64,000 bases of DNA from Phaeobacter sp. B1627 (GTDB taxonomy: Bacteria > Pseudomonadota > Alphaproteobacteria > Rhodobacterales > Rhodobacteraceae): the NCBI RefSeq assembly GCF_006265095.1, contig NZ_VCNK01000004.1, positions 310,001 to 374,000 on the forward strand. Reading direction: 5' to 3'. This document shows, piece by piece, positions 26,884 to 35,527 of the stretch. The notes below the pieces were generated by a model that was not told the origin of the DNA, ran no database searches, and was given only the letters and a program-made list of their open reading frames with translations. How positions within the stretch are numbered: the stretch's first letter is position 1; each line of letters starts with the position of its first letter. Position numbers and translations under genes: made by a program.

Positions 26884-26945
26884 TTGACAGATGAAGCCCG
26901 CCGCTGTCAATCTAAATTCAAACCAATGGTTCAAATAATGAACCA
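26884..26945. promoter_or_regulatory. two palindromes between iclR and tctC
   Basis: TTGACAG (26884-26890) is inverted as CTGTCAA (26904-26910), and TGGTTCA (26927-26933) is inverted as TGAACCA (26939-26945) with a 5-base spacer. The latter has the size and symmetry of IclR-family operators. The former contains a consensus -35 hexamer TTGACA. Both lie in the 232-base divergent region. Confidence 0.6.
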
Positions 26946-27041
26946 ATCGGGGGCGCCCCCGACCGAGCGGCGGACCACGTCGCCACCTCACCGACAGCAA
27001 CTTGACTACGGCAACTTGAATGGCGAACAGGGAGACAGCCA

Positions 27042-28004
27042 ATGACCGTGAGTTCTTTCTTCAGAAGCGCAGTTTTCAAAACGGGGGCCATTGTTGCGGC
27101 AGGCCTGACTGTGACCGCCGGGGCCGCACTGGCGGACTATCCCGAAAAGCCCGTGAACTTCATCGTGCCCTGGCCGCCGGGAGACCTCGAAGACGTGCTG
27201 ACCCGGATGATCGCCGAGGATTTCCAGCAAAAATACGGTGTCGCAGCGGCGGTGGTCAACAAACCCGGCGGTGGCGGCGGGCCATTTCCCGGTGCGATTG
27301 AGGTCGCGAACGCGCCGGCCGATGGCTACACCGTGGGGTCCTTCGTGATTGGTGTGCCGGTGATGGGCCACCAGATCGACATTGCGCCCCTGACCCCCGC
27401 AAAATTCGACCCGCTCGGCATCTTTCTGACCTATCCCTTTGTGATCGCCACATCCGGCGATGCCCCCTATGCTTCGATGGAGGAACTGGCGACCTACGCC
27501 AAGGATCACGATGTGGTTCTCGGGCATTTCGGGGATGTCCTGACGCCCACGCAGGTGACCAAGGCCTATGCGAAATCGGCGGGCTTTGAATGGGGGGCGG
27601 ATGCGGCGTTTGATGCGCTGGATTGCAATACGCTGGCCTCCGGCGATGCGGATGTCATCAACACCACGTTGCAGCTGATCCTGCCCTGTCTCGATGATGT
27701 GAACGTTCTGGTCTCCATCACCGATGACCGCATCCCGCTGGTGCCCGATGCGCCGACCATTGGCGAATTGAACCCGGAGCTTGATATTGCGCTGTGGAAT
27801 GGCCTGTTCGTGACCAAGGACACCCCGCAAGACGTCCGCGACAAGATCATCGCCGTCGCGCAGGAGACCGTGATGAGCGCCCGCGCGCAGGCGGTGGCCG
27901 CCGAGACAGGAGCGCTGGTCTATTGGCAGGACGCGGCCGAAAGTGCCGCGCGCGTGGCCAGCGATATCGACACTATGGCCCGGATCGGCGCCGCGCTGGA
28001 GTAG
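27042..28004 (+). CDS. tripartite tricarboxylate transporter substrate-binding protein (TctC family)
   Basis: 320 residues, periplasmic. Signal peptide about 1-31 (ALADYPEKPV). Bug/TctC fold with YPEKPVNFIVPWPPGD near 32-47 and NKPGGGGGPFPGAIEVANAPADGYT near 73-97. The usual ligand-loop GGGTD after the Pro-Trp is replaced by GDLED, so ligand contacts may differ. GGGAGA precedes ATG 27042. It captures a carboxylate for the TctBA permease encoded just downstream. Confidence 0.9.
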   Translation: MTVSSFFRSAVFKTGAIVAAGLTVTAGAALADYPEKPVNFIVPWPPGDLEDVLTRMIAEDFQQKYGVAAAVVNKPGGGGGPFPGAIEVANAPADGYTVGSFVIGVPVMGHQIDIAPLTPAKFDPLGIFLTYPFVIATSGDAPYASMEELATYAKDHDVVLGHFGDVLTPTQVTKAYAKSAGFEWGADAAFDALDCNTLASGDADVINTTLQLILPCLDDVNVLVSITDDRIPLVPDAPTIGELNPELDIALWNGLFVTKDTPQDVRDKIIAVAQETVMSARAQAVAAETGALVYWQDAAESAARVASDIDTMARIGAALE

Positions 28005-28160
28005 CCTTTCCTGAGCCTGCCGCCGGGGGACACGCGCAGAGACCCCGGCGGATTTTTGCCCGCCCTCCACTACGCCTACCATGCCCATCACACCTGCGCC
28101 CCCCGCATTCGGCCCGTCCCCGGGCCTCCCCTTTCAGTCAGAGATCGCCCGAGCCCAGCC

Positions 28161-28691
28161 ATGACCAGCGAACGCGAACGCAGATTTGTCGGCCCGCATC
28201 GGGGGCAGCTGCTTTTTGTCCTGACCTTCCTCACTCTGTCGGGGGTGTTGCTTGCTCTGATCGGCCAGCAGACCACATGGGTGAAGCAGACGGCCTTGTT
28301 TGCCCAGCCAAGGTTCTGGCCCGCCGTCGCAGTGGGCGGCATGGTGGGGCTGTCGGCCCTGCACCTGTGGCGGCTGCCGTTTCGTCGCGTCGGACGCAAT
28401 GATCTGCGCGAGGTCCTGAGATGGGCGCAGGCGCTGGAATATGCGGTGTGGTTCATGGCCTATGTGCTGCTGGTGCCACTGATCGGATACCTGCCGGTGA
28501 CACTGGTGTTTGTGTCGGCACTGGCCTGGCGCATGGGATACCGCAGCCGACGGATGATGGCCATCTGCGTGATCTTTGCGCTCGCCACCGTGGTCCTGTT
28601 CAAAGCTCTGCTGGAAGTGCGCATTCCTGGGGCATTCCTCTATGAATTTCTGCCGGATGCATGGCGAAGCTTTGCCATCCTCTACCTCTAG
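28161..28691 (+). CDS. tripartite tricarboxylate transporter small membrane subunit (TctB family)
   Basis: 176 residues with four hydrophobic segments: about 17-37, 58-75, 100-120 and 140-165 (SRRMMAICVIFALATVVLFKALLEV). The last is followed by VRIPGAFLYEFLP, the typical TctB ending. ATG 28161 (MTSERERRF) is chosen; upstream in-frame codons lie in the spacer after tctC and look non-coding. Small partner of the following TctA. Confidence 0.87.
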   Translation: MTSERERRFVGPHRGQLLFVLTFLTLSGVLLALIGQQTTWVKQTALFAQPRFWPAVAVGGMVGLSALHLWRLPFRRVGRNDLREVLRWAQALEYAVWFMAYVLLVPLIGYLPVTLVFVSALAWRMGYRSRRMMAICVIFALATVVLFKALLEVRIPGAFLYEFLPDAWRSFAILYL

Positions 28692-28706
28692 GGACGCCGC
28701 CTGCCC

Positions 28707-30326
28707 ATGGATCTGATCCTGTCTGCACTTGATATCCTGATGCGCTGGGACGTGGCGCTGGCGCTTCTGGCAGGATCGGTCGGCGGCGTGCTGATCGGCG
28801 CTATTCCAGGCGTCGGCCCGGCCGTTGCCATCGCCATCCTGCTGCCTGCGACCTTCTCCATGGATCCCATTGTGGGGCTGACGGTGCTGTTGGGCATATA
28901 CGGATCGTCCATGTACGGCGGCGCCATTCCGGCCATCCTGATCAATACGCCGGGCACGGCGGTGAACGCGCTGACGACCTATGACGGCTATCCGATGACC
29001 GCGCGCGGAGAGCCGCGCCGCGCCCTCAGCCTGGCCTATTCCGCCAGCTTTTTCGGCGGCGTCTTCTCGGTCCTCTGCCTGATCCTGTTTGCGCCGGTGC
29101 TGGCGCGGATCGCGCCGCTCTTTGGCGCGCGAGAGATCTTCCTGGCGGCGCTTTTGGGGCTGATCCTGGTGGTGGTGGCGCACCGGGGGCAGGCGTTGAT
29201 TGCCGGGGCGCTGGCCTGTTTCGGGATCTTTCTCAACACCATCGGCATGGAGCCCGTCAAATACACCCAGCGCTATACGTTCGGCGTCGACGCGCTGGGG
29301 TCCGGTGTGAACCTGATCGTGGTGGTGCTTGGCCTGTTTGCGATCAGCCAGGCATTTTTCCTGCTGATCGAAGAGGATGAGAAAATCCGCCTGACGAAAC
29401 TGCGGGGCGGGCTGTTTCAGGGTCTGCGCGAACTGGCGCGCCACCCTAGGGTGGCCTCGGTGTCGGCGGGGTTTGGCGTGATCATGGGGATGATCCCCGG
29501 CGTTGGTGAATTCACCGCGCAATTCATGTCCTACACCTACGCGCAGAAAACCTCGAAACGGCCGCAGGATTTCGGTCAGGGCTCCTCCGAGGGGCTGATC
29601 GCGGCCGAGACCGCCAACAACGCGGTGCCCGCCGCCGCCATGGTGCCGCTGCTGGCGCTGGGCATCCCCGGCGAGGCGCTGACGGCGATGATGCTGTCGG
29701 TGTTCTATGTCCACAACGTGGTGCCGGGGCCTGCGCTGTTCCAGAACCAGATGGATTTCGTCGTCGCGCTTTATATTGCGCTCTTGATCCTCAATGTGCT
29801 GGTGCTGATCTTCCTTCTGGCCGCGACCCGATCCTTGATCCAGGTGGTGCGGATCCCCAACAGGTTTCTCGGTGTCGCCATCCTGACCCTGAGCTTCGTC
29901 GGCGTCTACTCGCTGCGCAATTCGGCCAGCGACTGTGTGATCGCGGCGGGCTTCGGGCTGTTTGGGTTTGTCCTGAAACGGCTGCAGCTGCCTGCGGTGC
30001 CGATCATCCTCGGCATGGTGCTGGGCGGCATCATGGAGGTCAAACTGCGGGCCTCCATGGCGCGGGTCAGAACCCCCTTTGATTTCATCGACCGCCCCGT
30101 GGCGTTCATCCTGTTTTCCATCATCGTGATCGTGCTCGTGACGCATATCCTGCGGATCCGCAGGGACATGGCCGATCTGAAGGAGGCCGAATGGCAGACC
30201 AAGACCTCATCAACACGCTTCGCAGCACTGCTGTTGCGCCGCAGAACCTCTTTCTTGAAGGAGCATGGACGCCGGGTTCGGGCGCGCCATGCCAGGTTAC
30301 TTCGCCGATTGACGGATCTGTTCTGA
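28707..30326 (+). CDS. tripartite tricarboxylate transporter large permease (TctA family)
   Basis: 539 residues, ten to twelve membrane helices. GSVGGVLIGAIPGVGPAVAIAILLP near 22-46 and GFGVIMGMIPGVGEFTAQFMSY near 255-276 are the duplicated family motifs, and YGSSMYGGAIPAILINTPGTA near 72-92 is strongly conserved. The normal protein would end near RRDMADLKEAEW, but the frame runs about 45 codons further (an Arg-rich tail) into the aldehyde dehydrogenase gene. The overlap of 136 bases is unusual, so either the tail is real or an ancestral stop was lost. Confidence 0.92.
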   Translation: MDLILSALDILMRWDVALALLAGSVGGVLIGAIPGVGPAVAIAILLPATFSMDPIVGLTVLLGIYGSSMYGGAIPAILINTPGTAVNALTTYDGYPMTARGEPRRALSLAYSASFFGGVFSVLCLILFAPVLARIAPLFGAREIFLAALLGLILVVVAHRGQALIAGALACFGIFLNTIGMEPVKYTQRYTFGVDALGSGVNLIVVVLGLFAISQAFFLLIEEDEKIRLTKLRGGLFQGLRELARHPRVASVSAGFGVIMGMIPGVGEFTAQFMSYTYAQKTSKRPQDFGQGSSEGLIAAETANNAVPAAAMVPLLALGIPGEALTAMMLSVFYVHNVVPGPALFQNQMDFVVALYIALLILNVLVLIFLLAATRSLIQVVRIPNRFLGVAILTLSFVGVYSLRNSASDCVIAAGFGLFGFVLKRLQLPAVPIILGMVLGGIMEVKLRASMARVRTPFDFIDRPVAFILFSIIVIVLVTHILRIRRDMADLKEAEWQTKTSSTRFAALLLRRRTSFLKEHGRRVRARHARLLRRLTDLF

Positions 30327-31675
30327 CCACATTGGCGACGGCGACGGCGGCGGATGTGGACCGCGCGGTTGCGTCGGCGCGGCGCGCCTTTGAGGATGGG
30401 CGCTGGTCCCGGATGGCGCCTGCCGCGCGCAAAAAGATCCTGCACCGCATTGCCGACCGGATCGAAGCCGAGGCGGTGGCGCTGACGGTTCTTGGCGTGC
30501 GCGACAATGGCTGCGAGTTCAACATGGCGCTGAAGGCCGAAGCGGGCTCGGCGGCGGGCACGTTTCGCTACTATGGCGAGGCGCTCGACAAGGTCGCAGG
30601 CGAGGTGGCGCCCACCGCGCCGGATGTTCTGGGGCTGGTGCATCACACACCCGTCGGGGTCGTCGGCGCGATCGTGCCGTGGAATTTCCCCCTGATGATC
30701 GGGGCATGGAAGCTGGCGCCGGCGCTCGCAATGGGCAATTCGGTGGTGCTGAAACCGGCCGAGACGGCGTCGTTGTCCTTGCTGCGTCTCGCGGAAATCT
30801 GCGCCGAATGTGGGCTGCCGGATGGGGTCCTCAATGTGGTCACCGGCCCCGGGGCCGAGACCGGTGCGGCGCTGGCGGCGCATATGGACGTGGATGTTTT
30901 GGTCTTCACCGGTTCGGGGGCGACCGGCAGGCTGCTGCTGGAGGCCTCGGCGCGGTCAAACCTGAAACGATGCTATCTGGAGCTGGGTGGCAAGTCTGCG
31001 AATATTGTCTTTGCGGATGCGAAGGATCTCGACCATGCGGCGCGGGTCTCGGCGATGGGAATTTTCCGCAACTCCGGACAGGTCTGTGTTGCCGGGTCGC
31101 GATTGCTGGTGGAGGCCTCGATCCATGACGCCTTTGTGGCCAGGGTGGTGGACTACGCGGAGGCGCTGAGGGTGGGCGATCCGCTCGATCTGCGCAGTGA
31201 TATCGGCGCGGTGAACTCCGAAACGCAGCTGGCGGCGAACCTGGCCCATGTGGAGCGCGCCCGGCACGAAGGTGGCGTGGTACAATGCGGCGGCGAGCGG
31301 CTGCTGACGAGCAGTGGCGGCACCTATATGGCCCCGACCGTCGTGACCGGCGTGAGCGAGCGGGCTGATCTGTTCCGTCAGGAAGTGTTCGGCCCGGTTC
31401 TGGCGGTGACACCGTTTGAGGGCGAGGCGGAGGCTCTGCGGCTGGCCAATGCCACGGACTACGGTCTGGCGGCGGGGCTCTGGACGCAGGATCTGTCGCG
31501 GGCCCATCGCTGTGTCGCGGCGATCCGGGCGGGGGTTGTGCATGTCAACACCTATGGCGGAGCAGATAACACGGTTCCGCTGGGCGGGGTTGGTCAGTCC
31601 GGAAACGGTCATGACAAGTCTTTGCACGCATTGGGGAAATACACTGACCTGAAGGTCGGGTGGATTCAGTTGTAG
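30191..31675 (+). CDS. NAD(P)-dependent aldehyde dehydrogenase
   Basis: 494 residues, ALDH superfamily. GVVGAIVPWNFPLMIGAWKLAPALAMGN near 156-184, VFTGSGATGR near 237, catalytic Glu in LELGGKSANIVFADA near 262, catalytic Cys in NSGQVCVAGSRL near 296, and FGPVLAV near 400. It resembles betaine-aldehyde and gamma-aminobutyraldehyde types. The N-terminal domain begins properly at MADQDLINTL although it overlaps tctA by 136 bases. Probably oxidises the semialdehyde formed by the neighbouring aminotransferase. Confidence 0.93.
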   Translation: MADQDLINTLRSTAVAPQNLFLEGAWTPGSGAPCQVTSPIDGSVLTTLATATAADVDRAVASARRAFEDGRWSRMAPAARKKILHRIADRIEAEAVALTVLGVRDNGCEFNMALKAEAGSAAGTFRYYGEALDKVAGEVAPTAPDVLGLVHHTPVGVVGAIVPWNFPLMIGAWKLAPALAMGNSVVLKPAETASLSLLRLAEICAECGLPDGVLNVVTGPGAETGAALAAHMDVDVLVFTGSGATGRLLLEASARSNLKRCYLELGGKSANIVFADAKDLDHAARVSAMGIFRNSGQVCVAGSRLLVEASIHDAFVARVVDYAEALRVGDPLDLRSDIGAVNSETQLAANLAHVERARHEGGVVQCGGERLLTSSGGTYMAPTVVTGVSERADLFRQEVFGPVLAVTPFEGEAEALRLANATDYGLAAGLWTQDLSRAHRCVAAIRAGVVHVNTYGGADNTVPLGGVGQSGNGHDKSLHALGKYTDLKVGWIQL

Positions 31676-31772
31676 ACGCAGGCCCGGCTGCGCCAGGCCA
31701 GCGGCCTCCGGCGGAGGTATTTGGGAAAAGATGAAACGGGGCGTGGCAGGGCGCCGGATTGGGGAGGATGAC

Positions 31773-33005
31773 ATGGCGGCGGAAAAGACGATCCTTGTGG
31801 CGGGGACCTATGACACCAAGGAGGATGAGCTGTCCTATCTGGCAGAGGTCATCCGTGGTCAGGGCGGCCGCGTTGTCGGGATGGATGTGAGTGTGCTCGG
31901 GGATCCCGAGGTGCCGGTCGACGTATCAAAGCATGAGGTGGCCAGCGCCGCGGGCAGCTCCATCCAGGTGGCCATCGACAGCGGTGACGAGAACAGAGCG
32001 ATGCAGATCATGGGGGGGGGCGCCGCAGCCCTGGCGCTGGCGATGTACCGGCGGGGAGAGATTGACGGCGTCATCGTGCTCGGCGGGACGATGGGCACCG
32101 ATCTGGCACTGGATCTCTGCTCCGCCCTGCCGGTGGGGGTGCCCAAATATGTGGTCTCCACGGTGGCGTTTTCTCCTCTGTTGCCGCCGGAGCGCATTCC
32201 GGCCGACGTTCAGATGATCCTGTGGGCCGGGGGGCTGTACGGTTTGAACGATATCTGCAGGGCGGCATTGAGCCAGGCCGCCGGCGCCGTGCTGGGCGCA
32301 GCGAGAGCGGTCGAGCCGCCGGGTCGCGCCCGTCCGATGGTGGGGATGACCTCCTTTGGCAAGACGGTCCTGAAATATATGGTGGCCCTGAAGCCCGCGC
32401 TGGAGGCCCGCGGGTTCGATGTGGCCGTCTTTCATGCCACCGGCATGGGCGGGCGGGCATTCGAGAGCCTCGCCGGAGATGGGACCTTTGCCGCAGTCAT
32501 GGATTTCGCCCCGCAGGAAGTCTCGAACCATCTGTTCGGCGGGTTGTCGGCAGGGGACGGGCGAATGACCCATGCAGGCCGCGCCAGTGTGCCGCAGATG
32601 GTTGCGCCCGGCTGCTACGATCTGGTGGATTTTGTCGGCTGGCAGGAGGTGCCGGAGCAACTGAGGGGACGCGCCGCCCATGCGCACAACAGGCTGCTGA
32701 CATCGGCCTTGCTGGATGTGGAGGAGCGCCGGACCGTAGCGCGGACCATTTGCGAAAAGCTGTCGATGGCGCTGGCGCCGGTCACGGTCTTCCTGCCGCT
32801 GGAGGGCTGCAACGAATGGGACCGCGCCGGGGCAGAGTTGCATGATGGCGAAGGTCTGGCAGCCTTTTGCGAGGAGATCCGGCGCGCGCTTCCGGGCACG
32901 GCTGTGTTACGGGAATTACCCTGCCATATCAATGACGATGCCTTTGTCGATGCGGTTCTGGAACAGTTCGATACCTGGCTGGCGCAGGGCGTGATCGCCC
33001 GCTGA
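31773..33005 (+). CDS. Tm-1-like ATP-binding domain protein (UPF0261)
   Basis: 410 residues. Begins ILVAGTYDTKEDELSYLAEVI near 6-26, the hallmark of the UPF0261/Tm-1-like family. GGTMGTDLALDLCSALPVGVPK near 110-131, and a second half with VAVFHATGMGGRAFESLAGDG near 220-240. Homologous to the N-terminal domain of the tomato Tm-1 resistance protein, which binds ATP. The bacterial role is unknown, but such genes recur beside TTT/TRAP transporters and catabolic enzymes. GGGGAGG precedes ATG 31773. It probably belongs to the tct-ALDH operon. Confidence 0.88.
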   Translation: MAAEKTILVAGTYDTKEDELSYLAEVIRGQGGRVVGMDVSVLGDPEVPVDVSKHEVASAAGSSIQVAIDSGDENRAMQIMGGGAAALALAMYRRGEIDGVIVLGGTMGTDLALDLCSALPVGVPKYVVSTVAFSPLLPPERIPADVQMILWAGGLYGLNDICRAALSQAAGAVLGAARAVEPPGRARPMVGMTSFGKTVLKYMVALKPALEARGFDVAVFHATGMGGRAFESLAGDGTFAAVMDFAPQEVSNHLFGGLSAGDGRMTHAGRASVPQMVAPGCYDLVDFVGWQEVPEQLRGRAAHAHNRLLTSALLDVEERRTVARTICEKLSMALAPVTVFLPLEGCNEWDRAGAELHDGEGLAAFCEEIRRALPGTAVLRELPCHINDDAFVDAVLEQFDTWLAQGVIAR

Positions 33006-33160
33006 CGACACATGTCCGGCTGCCTTGGCCAATGCGGCCAAGCAGAGGAGCGCTTTGGTTGACTCGATTGAGGGGCCGGGCGCGCAATAGGGGCTGGACC
33101 TCTTGTGCCGGATGGACAAAAGTCCTGACGCAACATGGTCATGGCGGTCAAGGAAAGCTG

Positions 33161-33586
33161 ATGGTTCTGAAATCCGATCCCCTTCAGGAAGGGCTCCGCC
33201 GCATCGACGATCCGGGCTGTCAGCAGTTGGTGGGGTATGAGACCCGGCTGGATGCGCGGGGCGTGTGCGAGGTGACGCTTGATGTGGGGGCGCAGCATCT
33301 GAACCGGCATGGGATCCTGCACGGTGGCATGGTGGCAACGGTGATGGATGTGGTCTGCGGCAATACCGCGTCACAGTATTTCGACCCCGAAGGCCATGGC
33401 GCGCTGGTGACCGTGGCGCTGAACCTGTCCTATCTGGCGCCCACAGGGCCCGGGCGGATCACTGCAACGGCCCGGGTCACCGGAGGCGGCAAGAGCACGG
33501 TCCATGTGATCGGCGACCTGCAGGATGCCAAGGGTGACCTTCTGGCCACCGCAACAGGCATTTTCCGGCGAATCCGGAAGGGGTGA
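33161..33586 (+). CDS. PaaI-family hotdog-fold thioesterase
   Basis: 141 residues. HLNRHGILHGGMVATVMDVVCG near 46-67 is the conserved HGG region of PaaI-like 4HBT enzymes, followed by TVALNLSYLAPTGPGRITATARV near 86-108. Hydrolyses an acyl-CoA, possibly one from the preceding catabolic genes or from aromatic degradation (PaaI type). AAGGAAAG precedes ATG 33161; the in-frame upstream codons are spacer. Confidence 0.85.
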   Translation: MVLKSDPLQEGLRRIDDPGCQQLVGYETRLDARGVCEVTLDVGAQHLNRHGILHGGMVATVMDVVCGNTASQYFDPEGHGALVTVALNLSYLAPTGPGRITATARVTGGGKSTVHVIGDLQDAKGDLLATATGIFRRIRKG

Positions 33587-33592
33587 GCCCCC

Positions 33593-33673
33593 GCTGCGCC
33601 GTCAGGCGCAGCGCCCGGCCCAACGGGTCACGACGCCAGTCTGGCGGCGGGAACGGGCGGGAGCGATCCGCCC
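33593..33673. repeat. intergenic multi-hairpin element B (reverse orientation)
   Basis: Core GGCCCAAC (33617-33624) and head GGGCGGGAGC (33655-33664) are the reverse complement of the core and head of the other elements. Beyond the core lies the perfect hairpin GCTGCGCC-GTCA-GGCGCAGC (33593-33612). A second hairpin GGGCGG/CCGCCC spans 33655-33673. Lies between the convergent thioesterase and rpe genes, so it may also terminate both. Confidence 0.65.
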
Positions 33674-33693
33674 GCGGCACGCGAAACTGACCT

Positions 33694-34377
33694 TCAGGTG
33701 CCGGTCGCGGCTGTGCGGATGCTATTGATATTCGCGCCGTAGACCTCGGCTGTGTCAACGGATCCTCCCCGGAACACAGCGGATCCGGCGACCAGAACAT
33801 CCGCACCGGCGGCAACCATCAGCGGGGCCGTGGTGGGGTCCATGCCGCCATCGATTTCAATATGGACCGGGCGGTCCCCGATCATGTCGCGCAGGCTGCG
33901 GACCTTTGCGGTCATGTCGATGAACTTCTGGCCGCCAAAGCCCGGATTGACCGTCATCACACAGACCAGATCCGCAAGATCGAGCACATGCGCCACCGCC
34001 TCCGCCGGGGTGCCCGGGTTCACTGCAACGCCGGCTTTCATACCCGCCGCTCGAATGGCCTGCAGGGTGCGGTGGATATGCGGGCCGGCCTCCACATGGG
34101 CCGTCAGCACATCCGCGCCGGCCTCGGCATAGGCGTCGATATAGGGATCAACCGGAGCAATCATCAGGTGCACGTCCATCACCGTCTTCACGTGCGGGCG
34201 GAAGGCTTTGACCGCCTGCGGCCCGAAGGTCAGGTTGGGCACGAAATGCCCATCCATCACGTCCACATGGACCCAATCGGCGCCCTGTGCCTCAATGGCC
34301 TGAATTTCCCGGCCAAAATCCGCGAAATCGGCGGACAGAATGGACGGGGCGATCTTGATGGAGCGGTCAAAGGACAT
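33694..34377 (-). CDS. rpe: ribulose-phosphate 3-epimerase
   Basis: 227-residue TIM-barrel enzyme of the pentose phosphate pathway. KIAPSILSADFADFG near 8-22, HVDVMDGHFVPNLTFGP near 38-54 (metal His/Asp), VMTVNPGFGGQKF near 138-150, and IEIDGGM near 175. ATG 34377 (MSFDRSIKIAPS) has GGAAAG upstream; longer in-frame reading upstream is spurious. It is divergent from phnC. Ribulose/ribose phosphate metabolism could link it to the PRPP products of C-P lyase, but it may be only a neighbour. Confidence 0.94.
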   Translation of the reverse strand: MSFDRSIKIAPSILSADFADFGREIQAIEAQGADWVHVDVMDGHFVPNLTFGPQAVKAFRPHVKTVMDVHLMIAPVDPYIDAYAEAGADVLTAHVEAGPHIHRTLQAIRAAGMKAGVAVNPGTPAEAVAHVLDLADLVCVMTVNPGFGGQKFIDMTAKVRSLRDMIGDRPVHIEIDGGMDPTTAPLMVAAGADVLVAGSAVFRGGSVDTAEVYGANINSIRTAATGT

Positions 34378-34549
34378 AGGCTGGCTTTCCCGGATCAGAG
34401 AGAGAGGACTCGTGGCGACATGCGCCATATAGCGGCTCTGACGTGGGCTGCACAGGCCCGGTCCGCGCAAAACTGCATTTGCCGCAAACTGCACGGCAGA
34501 GAGGCGACCGCCACCGGTGCCAGCGCCGCCGGTGCGGAATTCCGCGGGG

Positions 34550-34576
34550 TTTACAAAACTTTTACGCCCCTGACAC
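34550..34576 (+). promoter_or_regulatory. candidate PhoB box upstream of phnC
   Basis: TTTACAAAACT (34550-34560), TTTACGCCCCT (34561-34571) and a weaker GACACAAATGG follow with an 11-base period, the spacing of PhoB direct repeats. The rest of the 250-base rpe/phnC divergent region (34378-34628) shows no gene. Match to the CTGTCAT-type consensus is partial. Confidence 0.35.
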
Positions 34577-34628
34577 AAATGGTTTGGTGAATTTGCGTAG
34601 TCAGTCGCGGAACCAAAGGGGGCCGCAC

Positions 34629-35459
34629 GTGCTGCGCATCAAAAATCTTACCAAGAGATTCGGCGACAAAACCGCGGTCGAGGCCGCCACGCTGGATATC
34701 GACAAACCCTGTATGCTGGGCATCATCGGACGCTCTGGCGCAGGCAAATCCACATTGCTGCGGATGATCAACCGGCTCGGGGATGCGACCGACGGGTCCA
34801 TCATGTTCGGCGACCGCGAGATCACGACGCTGCGGGGGCGTGACAAGCGCGCCTGGCAGTCCGACTGCGCGATGATCTTTCAGCAGTTCAATCTGGTGCC
34901 GCGGATGGATGTGGTGTCGAACGTGCTGCACGGCACGCTCAACCGTCGCTCGACCCTGGCGACGCTGTTCAACCTCTATCCGATGGCAGACATCCACAAG
35001 GCCATCGACATCCTGGACCGTCTCGGGATCGCGGAACATGCCGCCAAACGGGCCGAGGCCCTGTCCGGCGGTCAGCAGCAGCGCGTGGCCATCGCGCGCG
35101 CCCTGATGCAGGACCCGAAGATCATCCTCGCCGATGAACCCATCGCCTCGCTCGATCCGATGAATGCCCAGACCGTGATGGAGGCCCTGCGCCGGATCCA
35201 TGAAGAAGACGGCCGCACCGTGATTGCCAACCTGCACACGCTCGACACCGCGCGGCGCTACTGCGACCGGGTGGTGGGCATGCGCGACGGGCGCATCGTC
35301 TTTGATGGGCTGCCCGAACAGCTGACCACCGGCGTGGCCCGCGAGATCTATGGCGCTGGCGCGGATTTTTCCGAAGCCGCCACATCGACCGAGATCGAAA
35401 CCCTCGACCGCAGCGATGCACAGGTAACGGCCATCGCCGCCGCCGCCGCCGTCGTCTGA
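34629..35459 (+). CDS. phnC: phosphonate ABC transporter ATP-binding protein
   Basis: 276 residues. Walker [10 protein letters not shown] near 32-40, Q-loop [19 protein letters not shown] near 78, signature [33 protein letters not shown] near 140-172. The segment [18 protein letters not shown] near 97 is typical of PhnC. It starts at GTG 34629 ([11 protein letters not shown]) after AAAGGGGG. The C-terminus ends in an Ala-rich tail. Energises phosphonate uptake with PhnD and two PhnE proteins. Confidence 0.94.
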   Translation: MLRIKNLTKRFGDKTAVEAATLDIDKPCMLGIIGRSGAGKSTLLRMINRLGDATDGSIMFGDREITTLRGRDKRAWQSDCAMIFQQFNLVPRMDVVSNVLHGTLNRRSTLATLFNLYPMADIHKAIDILDRLGIAEHAAKRAEALSGGQQQRVAIARALMQDPKIILADEPIASLDPMNAQTVMEALRRIHEEDGRTVIANLHTLDTARRYCDRVVGMRDGRIVFDGLPEQLTTGVAREIYGAGADFSEAATSTEIETLDRSDAQVTAIAAAAAVV

Positions 35460-35527
35460 GCCAACCCCACATTCATCATCCCAAGGTCCCAAGGGCCTTG
35501 GGCCAACCTACACTGGAGTGTCCCAAG

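Noticed and set aside
28134-30146. 670-codon frame on the minus strand
   Set aside because: Antisense to tctB and tctA, His/Gln/Asp-rich, no recognisable domain.
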